A DNA stretch of 64,000 nt from Knufia peltigerae. Its lineage: Eukaryota; Ascomycota; Eurotiomycetes; Chaetothyriales; Trichomeriaceae. The position numbers and the translations under genes were made by a program. The notes beneath the pieces were generated by a model. The model did not search any database. It saw nothing but the letters and a program-made list of their open reading frames with translations, and was not told the DNA's origin. Each line of letters begins with the position of its first letter. Positions within the stretch are counted from its first letter, which is position 1. The stretch is taken from positions 248,001-312,000 of the forward strand of contig JAPDRN010000021.1 of assembly GCA_030247855.1 (NCBI GenBank), in the 5' to 3' direction. This document shows, piece after piece, positions 50,866 through 61,822 of this stretch.

Positions 50866-53446
50866 ATGGAAGATGACATCGCCAAAAAGGCGTCTGAGAC
50901 TGTTGACCGTCTGGAAAAGGAGGTGATATCGAGTTTGAAACACAAAGAGCCTGCGTATCCACGGCTAGAACAGCAACTTGCCAGGTAGGAGGGAGTGTGC
51001 GTACCAAATGACAGAGTATTGACTTTGGTAGACTCCGCACAGCATGTCAAGATTATGTCTTTGCCGATTTCGAGTTGGCCGCCAAGCACAAGATCGAGTC
51101 ACGCTTGTGGGAGGCACATTCCAAGGTCAACAAGACATTCAGGGTAATTCTGGCCAGATTTCGAGAGGGGGAGAGTAAGAAGAAGCATGTCGAACGCCGG
51201 AAGGCTGAAAAGCTCTATCTCGACTTCATCAAATCAAGCATGCGCTTCTATCGTGGTTACATTCAGCGACTGGCTTCTCACTTTGCCGATATACCGGAGG
51301 TATTCGAAGTTGCCCGAAAGTTCAATCTCGATAGTGAGTGCTCGCTTTGGTTACCTGGGGTCAAACTAACAGACCTAGTCACCTCGGCGGACTCGTCTCA
51401 GCTGGTAGATTTGGCTCTTAAAAAGCAGATCATTCGCTCCTGCTACTTAACTTTGATTCAGCTTGGTGACCTATCTCGGTACAGAGAGACGGAGCTGCAG
51501 ACCAAAGAACGCAACTGGGGACCAGCTAAAGGGTACTATGACCTGGCCACCACCCTTGATCCTTCTTCTGGCATGTCTTACAATCAACTTGCTGTAATTG
51601 CTCTGGCAGATCAGGATCATCTGCGAGCAGTGTATTATTTGTACCGGGCCATTTCCGCTCCTAATGCTGCTCCTCAAGCTGAGGGCAATCTCAAAATTGA
51701 GTTTCGCAAAGTCAAGTCCAAATTGACACAAGGAAAACCTTTGTCAGATGTCGCCACCATCGGCGACGGCAACGCAGATCTATTGCACCGCTTCCTTCTT
51801 TTCCACGCCCGCTGTTTCGAAGCTGGCTTTACCGGCCATGAAGACCAGCAAAGCGAAATCCTCGACCTCCTAGCGAATGAACTTCGAGCGAGACCATGTG
51901 ATACGCTACTTCGGAAATTCTGCTTGATCAATATTGCTGCCGAAAAGTATGCAGCAGACAAAATCATGGGTACGTAGAATCGCTCACTGTGGTATGGATT
52001 TGACTGACCAATACAAGAAGCTGGGCGAGATAGCGATATACCAGTAGCAACCAGTTCCTACAAAATGCTGCAACATCATAACATACTAACTTTCACCCGC
52101 CTTCTCAAGATGCTCCTTGAGGAGCTTCAACGACTCGGATCTGTCAGGGCCGACTCTGTAACTTTTCTATGCAGACGTCTTCTGCCTCATCTGAGGATTT
52201 ACAGCGGTTGGCTTCTGAGCAATGTCGACCTTCTTCCTTCCAATAACTTTGCGCAAACCGATTTGAGAGAGTTCTGGCAGGTATATGCTCTAACAGTTAC
52301 TCTTCTTATCCAAAAATTCGCAGTGCCTACGATTGGCGACATAGCTTATCTGCTGGAGGAGGATCAAGACACCTTGGGATTTACACCTTTCCAAAAGTCC
52401 ATCTGCGAGGAACGCTTCTACGATTTTGCAAACAGTATCAAACCAATGTATTCAGAATCAATGTTTGGCGAGCGATCAATTGAAAAGGAGATGCTTTATC
52501 GTATGAAAGGTCTTGTCAAGGACGGGCTAATGCTTTGCCAAAGAACGGTGGGTAGATTACACGAATATATGATCTTGGCTGACATGGGCAGGGTCACCTT
52601 GAACCAGAATCGAATGCCCCAAATGCGGCTCCATTGCTCTTTGCTGGAAAGCAGCTGATTTATACGGGACAGACTGATCATCAAACCTCTTCGTCCCTGG
52701 GCTCGTCGATACACATGAATAGTTCGGCAGGAAGCGTCAATGTAGAGAACATTGACCGCGTAAAGAGCTCTCTTAATGCCATTTCTCAACGTCGAAGCAA
52801 TCCAGACGATATTACAGAAACCTCTATGAAGTCGACCATGGAGAACATGGTGTTTGCCCTCACAGAACGCGAAGAGCCGATTTCAAGTATGAAGACACCA
52901 TCTGCGCATGGCCTGCTGCGACGGAGGTCGCAATTAGCTCATGGACCAGAGGATATGTCAGACAATGCACATTCCTTCCGACGGTCAACAGGTTCTGTCT
53001 CAGGGCTTCAGGGTCATATGGGCGGGCATCCAATAATTCCTCCAGTTACACATTCGCCTTTTACGCCAACAGCCGAAGAGTCTGGCTTCTCACCTGGTGC
53101 AGGCCCGGCGAGACGTCCTGATCCATTGCCATTCCCAGTTCAGCTTAGCAGTTCGGTTCAATTTAATGCGCAGATCAAGCACATGCAGCAACAAATAGAG
53201 ATGAGATCATCGCCACTCGAGTCTCTCCAGCCGACCTTGTCTAGTCACTATGATTCGCCGACACATTTGACCTCGCGGAATCATCAACATAAAACTGCTA
53301 CACCTCCACTGTCACCTTGGCAAGATCTCAGCCAGGTGCTAGGAAGAACCCTACCAACACGAAGCCCGGAACCGTCTCCATTTGGAGCCATTGGAGAAGC
53401 ACGCCCTAAGAGTAGCCGTGCGCCAACAAGCGGACAGCCCGGATGA
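50866..53446 (+). CDS. EST1: EST1/SMG7-like telomerase-associated or NMD factor
   Basis: Protein of 798 aa with the Est1/SMG5-7 layout. Exons 50866-50984, 51032-51333, 51379-51969, 52018-52547 and 52592-53446 join in frame. The N-terminal 14-3-3-like helical region (DYVFADFELAAKHKIESRLW, SSMRFYRGYIQRLASHF) is followed by TPR-type helices with the family signature LGDLSRYRETEL, then YYDLATTLDPSSGMSYNQLA and DHLRAVYYLYRAI. The C-terminus is Ser/Pro-rich and disordered, which in SMG7 recruits decay factors. No PIN domain is present. The second intron is 45 nt, stop-free and a multiple of three, and intron 3 ends in AAG. Most filamentous fungi use such proteins in nonsense-mediated decay; a telomere role is possible. 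Confidence 0.85.
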
Positions 53447-54001
53447 GCGATTCACGAGTTCATGGATCATGCCATCAGATTTGATAGGCAAGATTGTACT
53501 ATGAAAAGTCTCAAGCCGAGTCAATGAGTAAGGATCTTGCGAGGAGAGGCTAAGATGTGCCTTAACTCTGCCCATCACATGAGAAATTTGGGCACTGGTC
53601 ACAAGTTGTGTGGCTGCACTCTTGAGTCGCCAGAATGGCCGATGCCACCAAACAATCTCCAGTTCTGAAAGCAATTTTTCGCACAGCACAGAGACCGAGC
53701 CAGTGCTATTTCTATTGCAACTGCAGAGTAGACATTCAGGGTGAAAGTCAATGGGCCATCTGGATCTATTGCATCTCATCTTTTCTATCTATTTGTGGTG
53801 AACGCTCTCATGCTGCAAGTTCTTGGGCCGCAAAGGGTCCTTCCTGGCTCTATATTGTAGTGCAGCTTCTTCATCATCATGTCGTGGAGGACGTGCGTGG
53901 TATCATGCCAAGAGTACCTCTGGTCTTGTTGAAATAGACCGTATCGTACCAAAATCAGAACGCTTTTAGTGTTACAAAATCAATGTGGTAGCCATCATCC
54001 T
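53447..54001. other. Convergent intergenic region
   Basis: 555 bp between EST1-like and adenosine kinase stop codons; nothing recognisable. Confidence 0.5.
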
Positions 54002-55328
54002 TTATGCCTTGAAAGTCTGCTTGGGGATTGGGTATCTGAGCAGATGGTCAGTCAAACATGTTTCGTGTTCCACTATGATCGCAAAGGATGTAACTTACGA
54101 AGGACCCAATTCTTGCAGACCCAGCCTGGCCAACCACTGGCCCTTCTTTATGCACGTCTCCAGAGAATCACCCTCGACGACGCCGGCGCAGAAGCCACCG
54201 GCGAAGGCGTCACCGGCGCCGTTGGTGTCGTTGATGAGCTCCTTCTCGATGACGGGGACGGGGTACTCCTTGACCTCGGCTTCTTTGTCCTGGCCCTTGA
54301 TGGCCACGATGGTGGGGTCGGTGCCCTGGGTGACGATGACGATCCGGGGTCTTTGGGTGTTGACCTTGGGTGTCTCGGCCATGAGTTTGGCGCACTCGGC
54401 CATGCTGATCCCACTCTTCCCCTGCGACTCGGCCCAGGTCTTGGCCTCGTTCTCGTTGCCGAAGACGTAGTCGGTGTAGGGCATGAGTTCGGCGAGTTGG
54501 TCTTTGAAGAACTGGGGGATGAAGCCGGCCGACAGGGAGAGCATGAAGGTCTTGTTGTTGGCGGCGGCGTGCTTGGCCACGGCCATGGCGGCCGGCGGGC
54601 ACACGGTCAGGTGGTAGCCGCCGACGTAGTAGACGTCGGTGGACTCGACCATCGACCAGATGCGCGGCTGTTGGAGGTGCTCGAGTTTGTAGTTGTTGGC
54701 CGCGGCGAGGTGGGTGCACATGGTCCGGTGGTGGCCGGTGATGACGACCCCGCATTTCCCGGTGGGCGTCGAGGTGTCGACCATGTACTCGACGTGAAGA
54801 CCTTGAGATGTGGGTTATCAGCGTCAAAGGGGCCACGAGCAGTCCGGGGATACGTGCGTGGGCAGACGGGCCACAGAAGGGTGTTCAATTCGTACCTTGT
54901 TCGGCGCACTTTTCGCGGAGAATCTTTGCGTACTCGTCGTCGCCGACGCAACCAATGTAAAAGACCGAGTTGGGTGGGAGCATGTACTGGGCACCACGGG
55001 CGGTGTTCTGGGCCGCCCCTCCCGGGATGAGTTTCGCATTGTGGTTCTTGATCAGGTCGTCGTAGAGGCCCATCTGGTGGGGTTCGACGAGGAGAGTGTC
55101 GTCGAGTTTGAGGCCGTATTGTTGGAGCATTGCCTCGTCACTGTAAAGGTTGGGTTCATGTCAGTGGGTGATTGCTCCCTCTCTCTCTCTCCTCCTAGAT
55201 AGAGCACTAAATGTCCTCATAGACGGTACTGGAAGAGAAGCGGTGGGTATATGCTTGACGTACCCTTGTCCTTGGATGTCGAGAAGTGGGTTCTCCAGAC
55301 AGAGGAGTTTGAACTTTTGGTTGGCCAT
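54002..55328 (-). CDS. ADO1: Adenosine kinase
   Basis: PfkB/ribokinase-family enzyme of 348 aa phosphorylating adenosine to AMP, which drains adenosine formed by the methyl cycle. Exons 55328-55264, 55140-54896, 54801-54099 and 54035-54002 join in frame. Substrate-side motifs are present near the N-terminus (GLYDDLI, GGAAQNTARGAQ). EYMVDTSTPTGKCGVVI follows, and the anion-hole and catalytic motif is NDTNGAGDAFAGGF. The protein ends YPIPKQTFKA after a short last exon. Intron 2 ends in AAG. Exon 3 has strong G/C bias at third positions, which leaves a 353-codon antisense frame open; that is an artefact. The gene is head-to-head with the DUF1770 gene. Confidence 0.95.
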
Positions 55329-55822
55329 ATTGAGAGGAACGCGGAGATTGTGCGGTCACAGACGTATACGAGTAATGAAGAAATTGAGGGAGACTGAATG
55401 GGAAAGTGTACGAAAAGAAAATATAAGCTGGTAAATGAGGACAATTGAAATTCTGTTTACACCAGTTGAGCAGTTTGTTGGAGAATTCGCACTGATGCAA
55501 TGTGGGGAGAGTGTTAATTAAATGCCGGCACAAGGCTGAGCATGAAAAGCGTCCAAAGCTTGACGAGGCTGCGCGAATTGTCCTCCATTCCCACACACAT
55601 CGTCACTCATATTGTATCATTTCCAACACCACCGCCTCTTGGATTCCACCTCTCGCACAAGATCCCCCTGCAGACTTTGTGTGATTCTCCTTGTAACGAA
55701 AGAATTATATCTTGTGGTTGATTCATTCTTGTGAACTCAGACAGAGCAACGACAGCTGCCCAGACTCTGACCTTGAGTGTCCTACCACCTCAATACACAT
55801 CCCCCCCCATACCACAAATATC
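55329..55822. promoter_or_regulatory. Divergent promoter region of adenosine kinase and DUF1770 gene
   Basis: 494 bp between head-to-head starts; CT- and CA-rich leader with a C run just before the DUF1770 start. No motif stands out. Confidence 0.45.
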
Positions 55823-56401
55823 ATGGCCTCCAACCCGGCCGCCGAGCTAGCCTCTGCCATTCAATCGGTTTCTATAAAGCGTCATCCATCACCTGAACAC
55901 GACATCAACCCTTCGACAGCGGCATCCAAAAAGGTTCCCGCTACACTTGTTGAATCACAATCGCAATCCCCTCCTCGGTCACGTTCGGCTTCCCTGTCCA
56001 CCGCCACAAGTGAATCCACCATCCCCAGCGAGATCATCCGACCTCGTCCTCGGCGCAAGTCTTTCCCCCCGATCCCCGACTTCCGGTTCGAACAGAGTTA
56101 CCTCGCCAGCATCAAGAACGCAGACACTCCCCTCAAGGTCGCCGTGATCACGATCCGGGACCAGGTCCTCCTCCCTCTCTTCCAGGGTGTGGCGTGGAAC
56201 CTGATCATGTTCGGCTGGCGACACTGGAACAGGGGGACTAAGTTCCAGGGTCAGACCCTGGGTGCGAAGGTGCGGAAGTGGTGGTGGGGTGTGAACAACT
56301 GGAAGATCCCGGCGGAGCGAAACGCGACCAGAGACGCAAAGGTCGTCAAGCAGGCCGAGGAGTTCTTCGTGGATCGTTTCGGAACCGCTCTGGGAGATTG
56401 A
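55823..56401 (+). CDS. DUF1770 family fungal protein
   Basis: Single-exon protein of 192 aa. The N-terminal half is Ser/Pro-rich and disordered. The C-terminal half carries the features I associate with fungal DUF1770: FRFEQSYLASIKNAD, VAVITIRDQVLLPLFQG, WNLIMFGWRHWN and a tail with WWWGVNNWKIPA. The helix around LLPLFQGVAWNLIMFGW could associate with a membrane, but it is short for a full span. No function is known to me. Confidence 0.8.
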   Translation: MASNPAAELASAIQSVSIKRHPSPEHDINPSTAASKKVPATLVESQSQSPPRSRSASLSTATSESTIPSEIIRPRPRRKSFPPIPDFRFEQSYLASIKNADTPLKVAVITIRDQVLLPLFQGVAWNLIMFGWRHWNRGTKFQGQTLGAKVRKWWWGVNNWKIPAERNATRDAKVVKQAEEFFVDRFGTALGD

Positions 56402-57499
56402 CCACCATGGATTTAGAGGGATGAGCTACAAACGCAAGGGCGCCAAAGCCGGGTTAAGCATTACTTGCCTGTTTTCAAGCATGTACAGGCTACGAGGACA
56501 GCCCACTCGCCCGTGCAGAAAGACCAGTCGTTTCTCGAAAATGACGGCCGATGATTCCATGTCCTCTCACATGATCACTCACTTGCGATGCAAGCGTTCG
56601 ACCTCGATGACAGGTCGCCGACACACCACCAACGACAGGCCGAGCGCCGAGCAACTCGCCATACTGGCCGTGGACGGCAGATATTAGCACAAGCGAGGTC
56701 GGCGTGGGAGAGGTGACTCGAAACAACCACAGCACCTTTTTACTGTATTCTGTACCTAAGACGCCCATGATCCCCTCGTCGGTATGTGCCCAGTGTGAGA
56801 TGGCATGGCAGTGGGCCGCGGGATGATTGTTACAGTGACGCCGTCAGGATTGACAGGAGCAGCTCACAAAACCTCCAATACCGGAGGTGATGTTGGCCAA
56901 AATCACTAGTCCATGTAGATGGATGTGGCGATAATACCGGGGGTTGACGTCGCACACGGCGGACAATAAGGAGATGGTATCAAACGTCACGTTCAGTAGC
57001 AATCAATTTCAAGAGTCAAAGCGAAGAAACCAACGACATGAACTACCACGAATTTTTTCTTTTTGATTGATGATTGATTTCTCTCTCTTCCCCTGAACCA
57101 GATCAACACTTTTTTCTATTGGCTTTTTTCCCTCCAGCAACATGATTGACATGTTGCCTTTAGTAGTAGCTGTCATGAACTGCAAACCGGTAGAAACCCT
57201 TTGTGCATCATGGAAAGAAAAAGATTCCCTTCCCATTCCCATAAGCCGGGGTGTCTCGTTCTCATGTCTCTTCATAAGCTACACCTTTGCAATCAATCGT
57301 GCACGGAACAGGAACGAGGGGATCTCTGTCTCGCAAGATCTTTCGTGTCAAAATGTCTTGAATTTTCCTCTTCCGTTTTTTTATTCTTTCTCATTTCCAC
57401 TTCAAGAAAAAAAAAAGGCTTCGTCCACCATCTCGCTGAACTGTAAACAGGCCTTCATCATCATTCAAAACACTCTTTTGGAAGAAAAGAGGCTCAAAT
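56402..57499. other. Convergent intergenic region
   Basis: 1.1 kb between tail-to-tail genes, A/T-rich towards 57060-57420 with an A run at about 57407, compatible with RPL24 3' UTR. No gene seen. Confidence 0.5.
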
Positions 57500-58374
57500 T
57501 TATCTGCTGGTGGCCTGGACCTTGGTCGGCTTTCCCTTGGCCTGCTGCTTGCTGGCGATGCCACCGCGGACCTGACCGGTGGCGGCCTTGGCGGCGGACT
57601 TTGCCTTCTCGGCCTTCTTCTTGCTCTCGGCCGCGGCCTTTTGCTCCTTGGACTCCTTGATGGCGGCCTGGCGGGCGGCGGCGCGGGCTTCTGGGCGTTG
57701 GGATCGGCGCTCCTTGATCACGTCGAGGGAGGCGCCGACGATGGCTCGCTGGTGCTTGACGGTACGGCGGGATCTCTTCTTTGCGACTTCCTGTTGTAAA
57801 TCACCCAAAAAGGACATGGTCAGCCAAAAAACTTCCTCGATCCTGAAACCCAACGGCACCGGCAAAACAACACATCACCGTCACCACCTCCAGTGTCTGT
57901 TCACTGCCGTCTCTTTTTCCACCCAGGTTCAACCTCGCCACTGGTTCCATCTGGGGCTGTAGGTGTGTTTGTGTGCGATGTCTCTTCTCCTCCCAATGTA
58001 GAACAAAAAACTAGGGCGTGCAGAAACTAACCTCCGAAATACCCTTCTTGTGCATTCTTCGGTAAAGCATGGTCCAAGCTATTCTTCGAGGGTTCTTGCG
58101 CTGGAGGAACAAGGATTCGGTCTTGCCATTTTGGAATCGGAATACCTTGCTGTCACCACGGACGTAGAGCTTGCCCTGTTCATCATGAAATAATATCGTC
58201 AGTGAATTTGTTCGCTCCTCTTCCCAGTGCGCGTTGGGAAATCTCAGCTACAACGCGGCCTTCTCGAAAAGGTGCGTGGGGTTGAATGATTTTGCTTCTT
58301 GGGGACATCTCTAGTAGACTGACCTTGCCCGGGTAGATCTTGGTGGCGCTGAAGGTGTCGTCGTAGGTACGCAT
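57500..58374 (-). CDS. RPL24: 60S ribosomal protein L24
   Basis: Cytosolic large-subunit protein eL24 of 161 aa. Exons 58374-58324, 58175-58032 and 57790-57500. The L24e domain is visible as YDDTFSATKIYPGKG, LYVRGDSKVFRFQNGK, SLFLQRKNPRRIAWTMLYRR and HKKG. The C-terminal half is a long basic, Ala/Lys-rich helix (AEKAKSAAKAA) that reaches across the subunit interface. The metazoan/yeast N-terminal consensus normally has a Cys in the first strand, which is replaced here. Introns of 148 and 241 nt are long for this genome, as is common in ribosomal protein genes. Confidence 0.95.
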
Positions 58375-58972
58375 CTTGGCCGATTGAAATGCTGTACCTG
58401 GGGGTCGTTTGTGAGGTGGTGGTTGGTGGTTATTGGGATTTGAATTGATGCCGCAGTCTCGCTCACAGTGAGGTTCGATGGCAAGGCTAGTCAATTGTGG
58501 GCTTGGCAACGCCAAGGCTCATGCTTACGGCGGATCTTCGCTTATTGCTTATACGGCGGATCAGGGCTACAAAACGACGCCATGCACACGAAAGGGGCAT
58601 CAAACACAATGTTCTGGTTAATTGAACTGTTCGTTCACGACATATCTGACTCCATAGTATCACTAGCAGTCGAAGGGCCCTGAAAGCACCAAATTGCATC
58701 CAATTTCTCTCAGAACTTGAGGAGCGTGTCACCACCACGACCATCAGTCACGTAGTGGTACGCATCATTAGCTCTTCATCATCACCCTGTTCAAACAGAT
58801 GCTGAAATATCACCTGATGCACAGCCCATCTGTCTGTACTTGGAGCCTCTAGTATCTCAAACTCGTCTGAGGTATCATATCAGAAAATGTCCAATCCTTT
58901 CACTCTTCATTTCATTCATGACATGGAGAAATCCTGAAGCCGTCGCATTCTTTCCATGATGGCTGAAATCCG
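58375..58972. other. Intergenic region with RPL24 promoter
   Basis: 598 bp. CGGCGGATC-like repeats near 58528-58562 (ACGGCGGATC occurs twice, at 58528 and 58552). No gene seen. Confidence 0.45.
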
Positions 58973-60245
58973 TCACTCGAAAGAGAGTGAGGCCACATTC
59001 TCATCATGCCAAACGCAGTCAAGAAATGGATGCTTCTTACATCTCTTGCACTGGATATCAGCGCAGCAAGGATTTGGGCACTGGCCGCAGCAATCAGGAC
59101 AGACCATCTTTCCACATCCAAATTCATCATCTGGGGCACCGTTGCTGCATTGCAAGAAGGTTGGAGCCTCTTGTCCGTATGGGAAAAGTATGCTGATGTT
59201 GCCTAATATCTCTTGAGCGCGGGCCAACGACTCTGGGTTGTCTTTGTGTGTCTTGGTAGCCAAGTACGCAGTCTTGTAAGCACAGCAAGCTCGCCCGCAG
59301 AGAGCGCAGCATGCATCCTGACAAGTGGTGCATTTCAAGTTGCGAGATTTCCAGCCTCGTGCAGTGTTCGGATGACGTGGCAATGGGTCTGACTCGGAAT
59401 AGTCGTAGGTCGGGCAATTCAGTGTGGTGCGGAGGTGCTTTTCCTGCAAATGGGTGGTTAGCCTTGACCACATAGGCAGCCAGGAAATGTCTTACCGTAT
59501 TGAGTCGATGCGCAGGCTGGTTGACAATGTTCTCTTCAGGGCTGCTAGTAGGGCCAGATGGAGACGAGGTATCAAGGCTTTTTCCCGACTTCGGTTTGAA
59601 CAAATCAGACACCTTGCGTAGGCTTGATTTCTTGGTGTCGAATGTCTCTGAGACTGGAGTGGTCGTGGTTTTGAAACTGTTGCTGGGAGTTTTGGGTCGA
59701 AAGAGTGAAGATGAGTTGCGGTCGGCAGTCGATTCGGTGTCAGCCCAATCTTTGCGATCAATGTTGAGTTGGGAGATGCTGGCTCTCGTGTTCAAAAGAG
59801 TCTTGTCCGCTTCATCACTCTTGCGTTTTGTTCGACGTATTATTCCTTTTGGGGTGGCAATGAAGGGACTCTTTGGAGGTTCAGTGACCAGTGGGCGGGA
59901 TCTGAAAGAGTTATTCATGCCGAGATTGATTGCACTTGCCGCAAAAGCATTCCTTCCTTCAACTGGGGCCAGGATGAAATCACTACGAACACGATCGTAG
60001 TTGCGGTAAGGGTCGAAGCCGGGTCGTCGTCTGAATTCCGCATCGATCCTCGCTCGATCCTCTGCCCAGCTGCGAATTTGAACTGGTGAAGATGTTGTGA
60101 TCAAGTTCGGCCGGTCATCAGCAACAGATGGCTTCGCATTGGCACTGCCAGAGATCGCCGGATGCTCCGAGATTTCTGGTGAAGGGATACGGACCAAAGT
60201 CTCAAAGCTGTCGACAAGGGTTCTCTCTTCTGACAACCGCGACAT
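58973..60245 (-). CDS. Hypothetical protein with cysteine-rich zinc-binding-like C-terminus
   Basis: I do not recognise this 406-aa protein. Exons 60245-59496 and 59443-58973. Residues 1-250 are Ser/Thr/Arg-rich and probably disordered. The last 157 residues are Cys-rich: CTTCQDACCALCGRACC, then about 50 residues on FGCGKMVCPDCCGQC, CPNPCC and CKRCKKH, with Cys pairs spaced as in treble-clef or RING-like zinc folds. No signal peptide, so metal binding is more likely than secreted disulfides. The longer open frame upstream would begin with GTG; ATG 60245 is the first methionine. Its function is unknown. The two-part layout suggests a scaffold or ubiquitin-linked protein, but no signature supports that. 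Confidence 0.75.
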
Positions 60246-61190
60246 CTTGCTTTGTCTATGTTCAATTTCAGTGTCAACAATGAAGAAAACTTCGCTTGTA
60301 GGAAGGAAAGTCGAGATGACCTGCCTCCTGCTGGTGAATCGGTGCACGTGATTTCACCGGTGAACTTATTCGTGATATACCGCCACACCCACTATCGCGT
60401 ATTTCCTTGATATTTCGATAATGAGGGCCGTCAGAACTACAGTACGGAGTACTGTTGGATTGCTGACGGCCCTCGTAGATTTGACAACCCCAAGAGGTTT
60501 GTAAGGGCTTTGAACGCCCATACCCTAAAGCGTTTCTGATATTTTCAAGAATAATTTTGACAGATAATGTCCATTCCAGTTCTTTTCCCCTTCACTGTCG
60601 GTGATGCAAAGAAAAGATGAAGGAGTAATAAAGTGAACTTGTTTTCTTTCCTCGCATTGACTTGCGTTTCTTGATCGGCCAATAAAGCCCTTCAACTTCA
60701 ACATTAGTATCGACACCAAGGTGGACGTTGAGCCCGGCGATGGATGAGAATAGAATCTGCCTTGTTATGATGATGTCGTCACTTGCGCACGCACTACCTG
60801 GGAACGAAGGGGAAAGATGTGGACAGCCAGTCGACAAGAGGTTCGAGAGAGTTGATGAGAACGCACCAGCGCACCAGCACCATAGCGTGTAGAGCATCCG
60901 GACAGATGGGAGCATGGCAAAGGTGGTTCGGCCGAAAAGGACTGTATATCACTCACCCAAGACACGAAGAAAGCAGTCATGACCGTGATCTATTGCAATT
61001 CATTCATCGCTCCATAATTCATAATGCAGTAAGACTCCAATGTTCAACTTTAAGAGGTGTGTCTTCAAGCCCTGGTCTCCTGATCGAACGCGCGCCATGC
61101 ATGACAGTTGAATTCATCTCTAAAACGGTCCACATATCAAAGGTTCTCAGGAGAGGAGAGCCAGATCGTACTTGAAGCGTGTTGAATGCA
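60246..61190. other. Intergenic region with palindromes
   Basis: Holds CACGTG (60345-60350) next to the perfect palindrome TTCACCGGTGAA (60353-60364), about 100 bp upstream of the cysteine-rich gene, and the hairpin at 60423-60474. The rest is 3' flank of UBC13; no gene seen. Confidence 0.5.
60423..60474. repeat. Perfect 12-bp inverted repeat around a TACGGAGTA palindrome
   Basis: GAGGGCCGTCAG at 60423-60434 and CTGACGGCCCTC at 60463-60474 are exact reverse complements. The 28-nt loop contains AGTACGGAGTACT, itself nearly palindromic and carrying the TACGGAGTA motif found elsewhere in this window. Confidence 0.9.
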
Positions 61191-61822
61191 TCAAGAGGAC
61201 ATGGCATATGTCCTGGTCCATTCTCTGGCCGTCTGAATGGCAGCTTCTTGGTCCTCCTTCCAGCGCTGTGCGACATCGTTTGCCAAAGGATCATCCGGGT
61301 TGGGAGCGCCTAAAAGAGCCTGTATTGAGAGGAGGATTGTTCTAATCTGCAGAGCAGGTGACCAATTACCTAAAGGGGTGGGTGTATTGTTAGGGCAGAA
61401 CGGTTCGCAGCTATGGTGGCGACTCACTCTTCAAGACGTCGAGACAGATGCGGCCGAGTTTGTCAATGTTGGGGTGGTAGATCTTGGTGAGAAAACGTAT
61501 CTTGGGAGGTGTCATGGGGTAATCATCCGGAAGGAAGAGCTCGAGCTTGAATATGCCACCTGAGTACTCATGAGCAATTGCCTTCGGGCGGGCATGTTTC
61601 CAGGACAGGGTCAACAATTACCCTCATATGGAGACTGCGAAGGACCGTGTATGGAGACGTCAAAGTATCTGAGATTGTCTTCGTGTGGAACGGCGCTGAT
61701 TCCAGGGACTCTGTGTAGCATCTTTCAGCATCAACTCTTGGTAACAACGAATTCAAGAAGTCACCATACGGTTCAGCCATCAACCGCTCCGTCTCTTTTA
61801 CAATTCTCTTGGGCAAAGCCAT
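61191..61822 (-). CDS. UBC13: Ubiquitin-conjugating enzyme E2 N, Ubc13
   Basis: E2 enzyme of 150 aa that, with an Mms2-type partner, builds Lys63-linked ubiquitin chains in DNA-damage tolerance. Exons 61822-61770, 61710-61622, 61559-61428 and 61369-61191 join in frame. MALPKRIVKETERL is the Ubc13 N-terminus. The HPN motif is at 76-78 and the catalytic Cys at 86 (RICLDVLK). WSPALQIRTILLSIQALLG and PNPDDPLANDVA follow. The UBC fold is complete. Confidence 0.96.

Noticed and set aside
53969..55030. 353-codon plus-strand ORF
   Set aside because: It is exactly antisense to adenosine kinase exons 2-4, whose G/C-rich third positions keep this frame open. Composition (Gly/Val/Leu/His runs) is that of an antisense shadow.
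57791..58323. Possible intronic snoRNAs in the two long RPL24 introns
   Set aside because: TGATG- and CTGA-like boxes occur but no proper C/D pair with terminal stem could be found.
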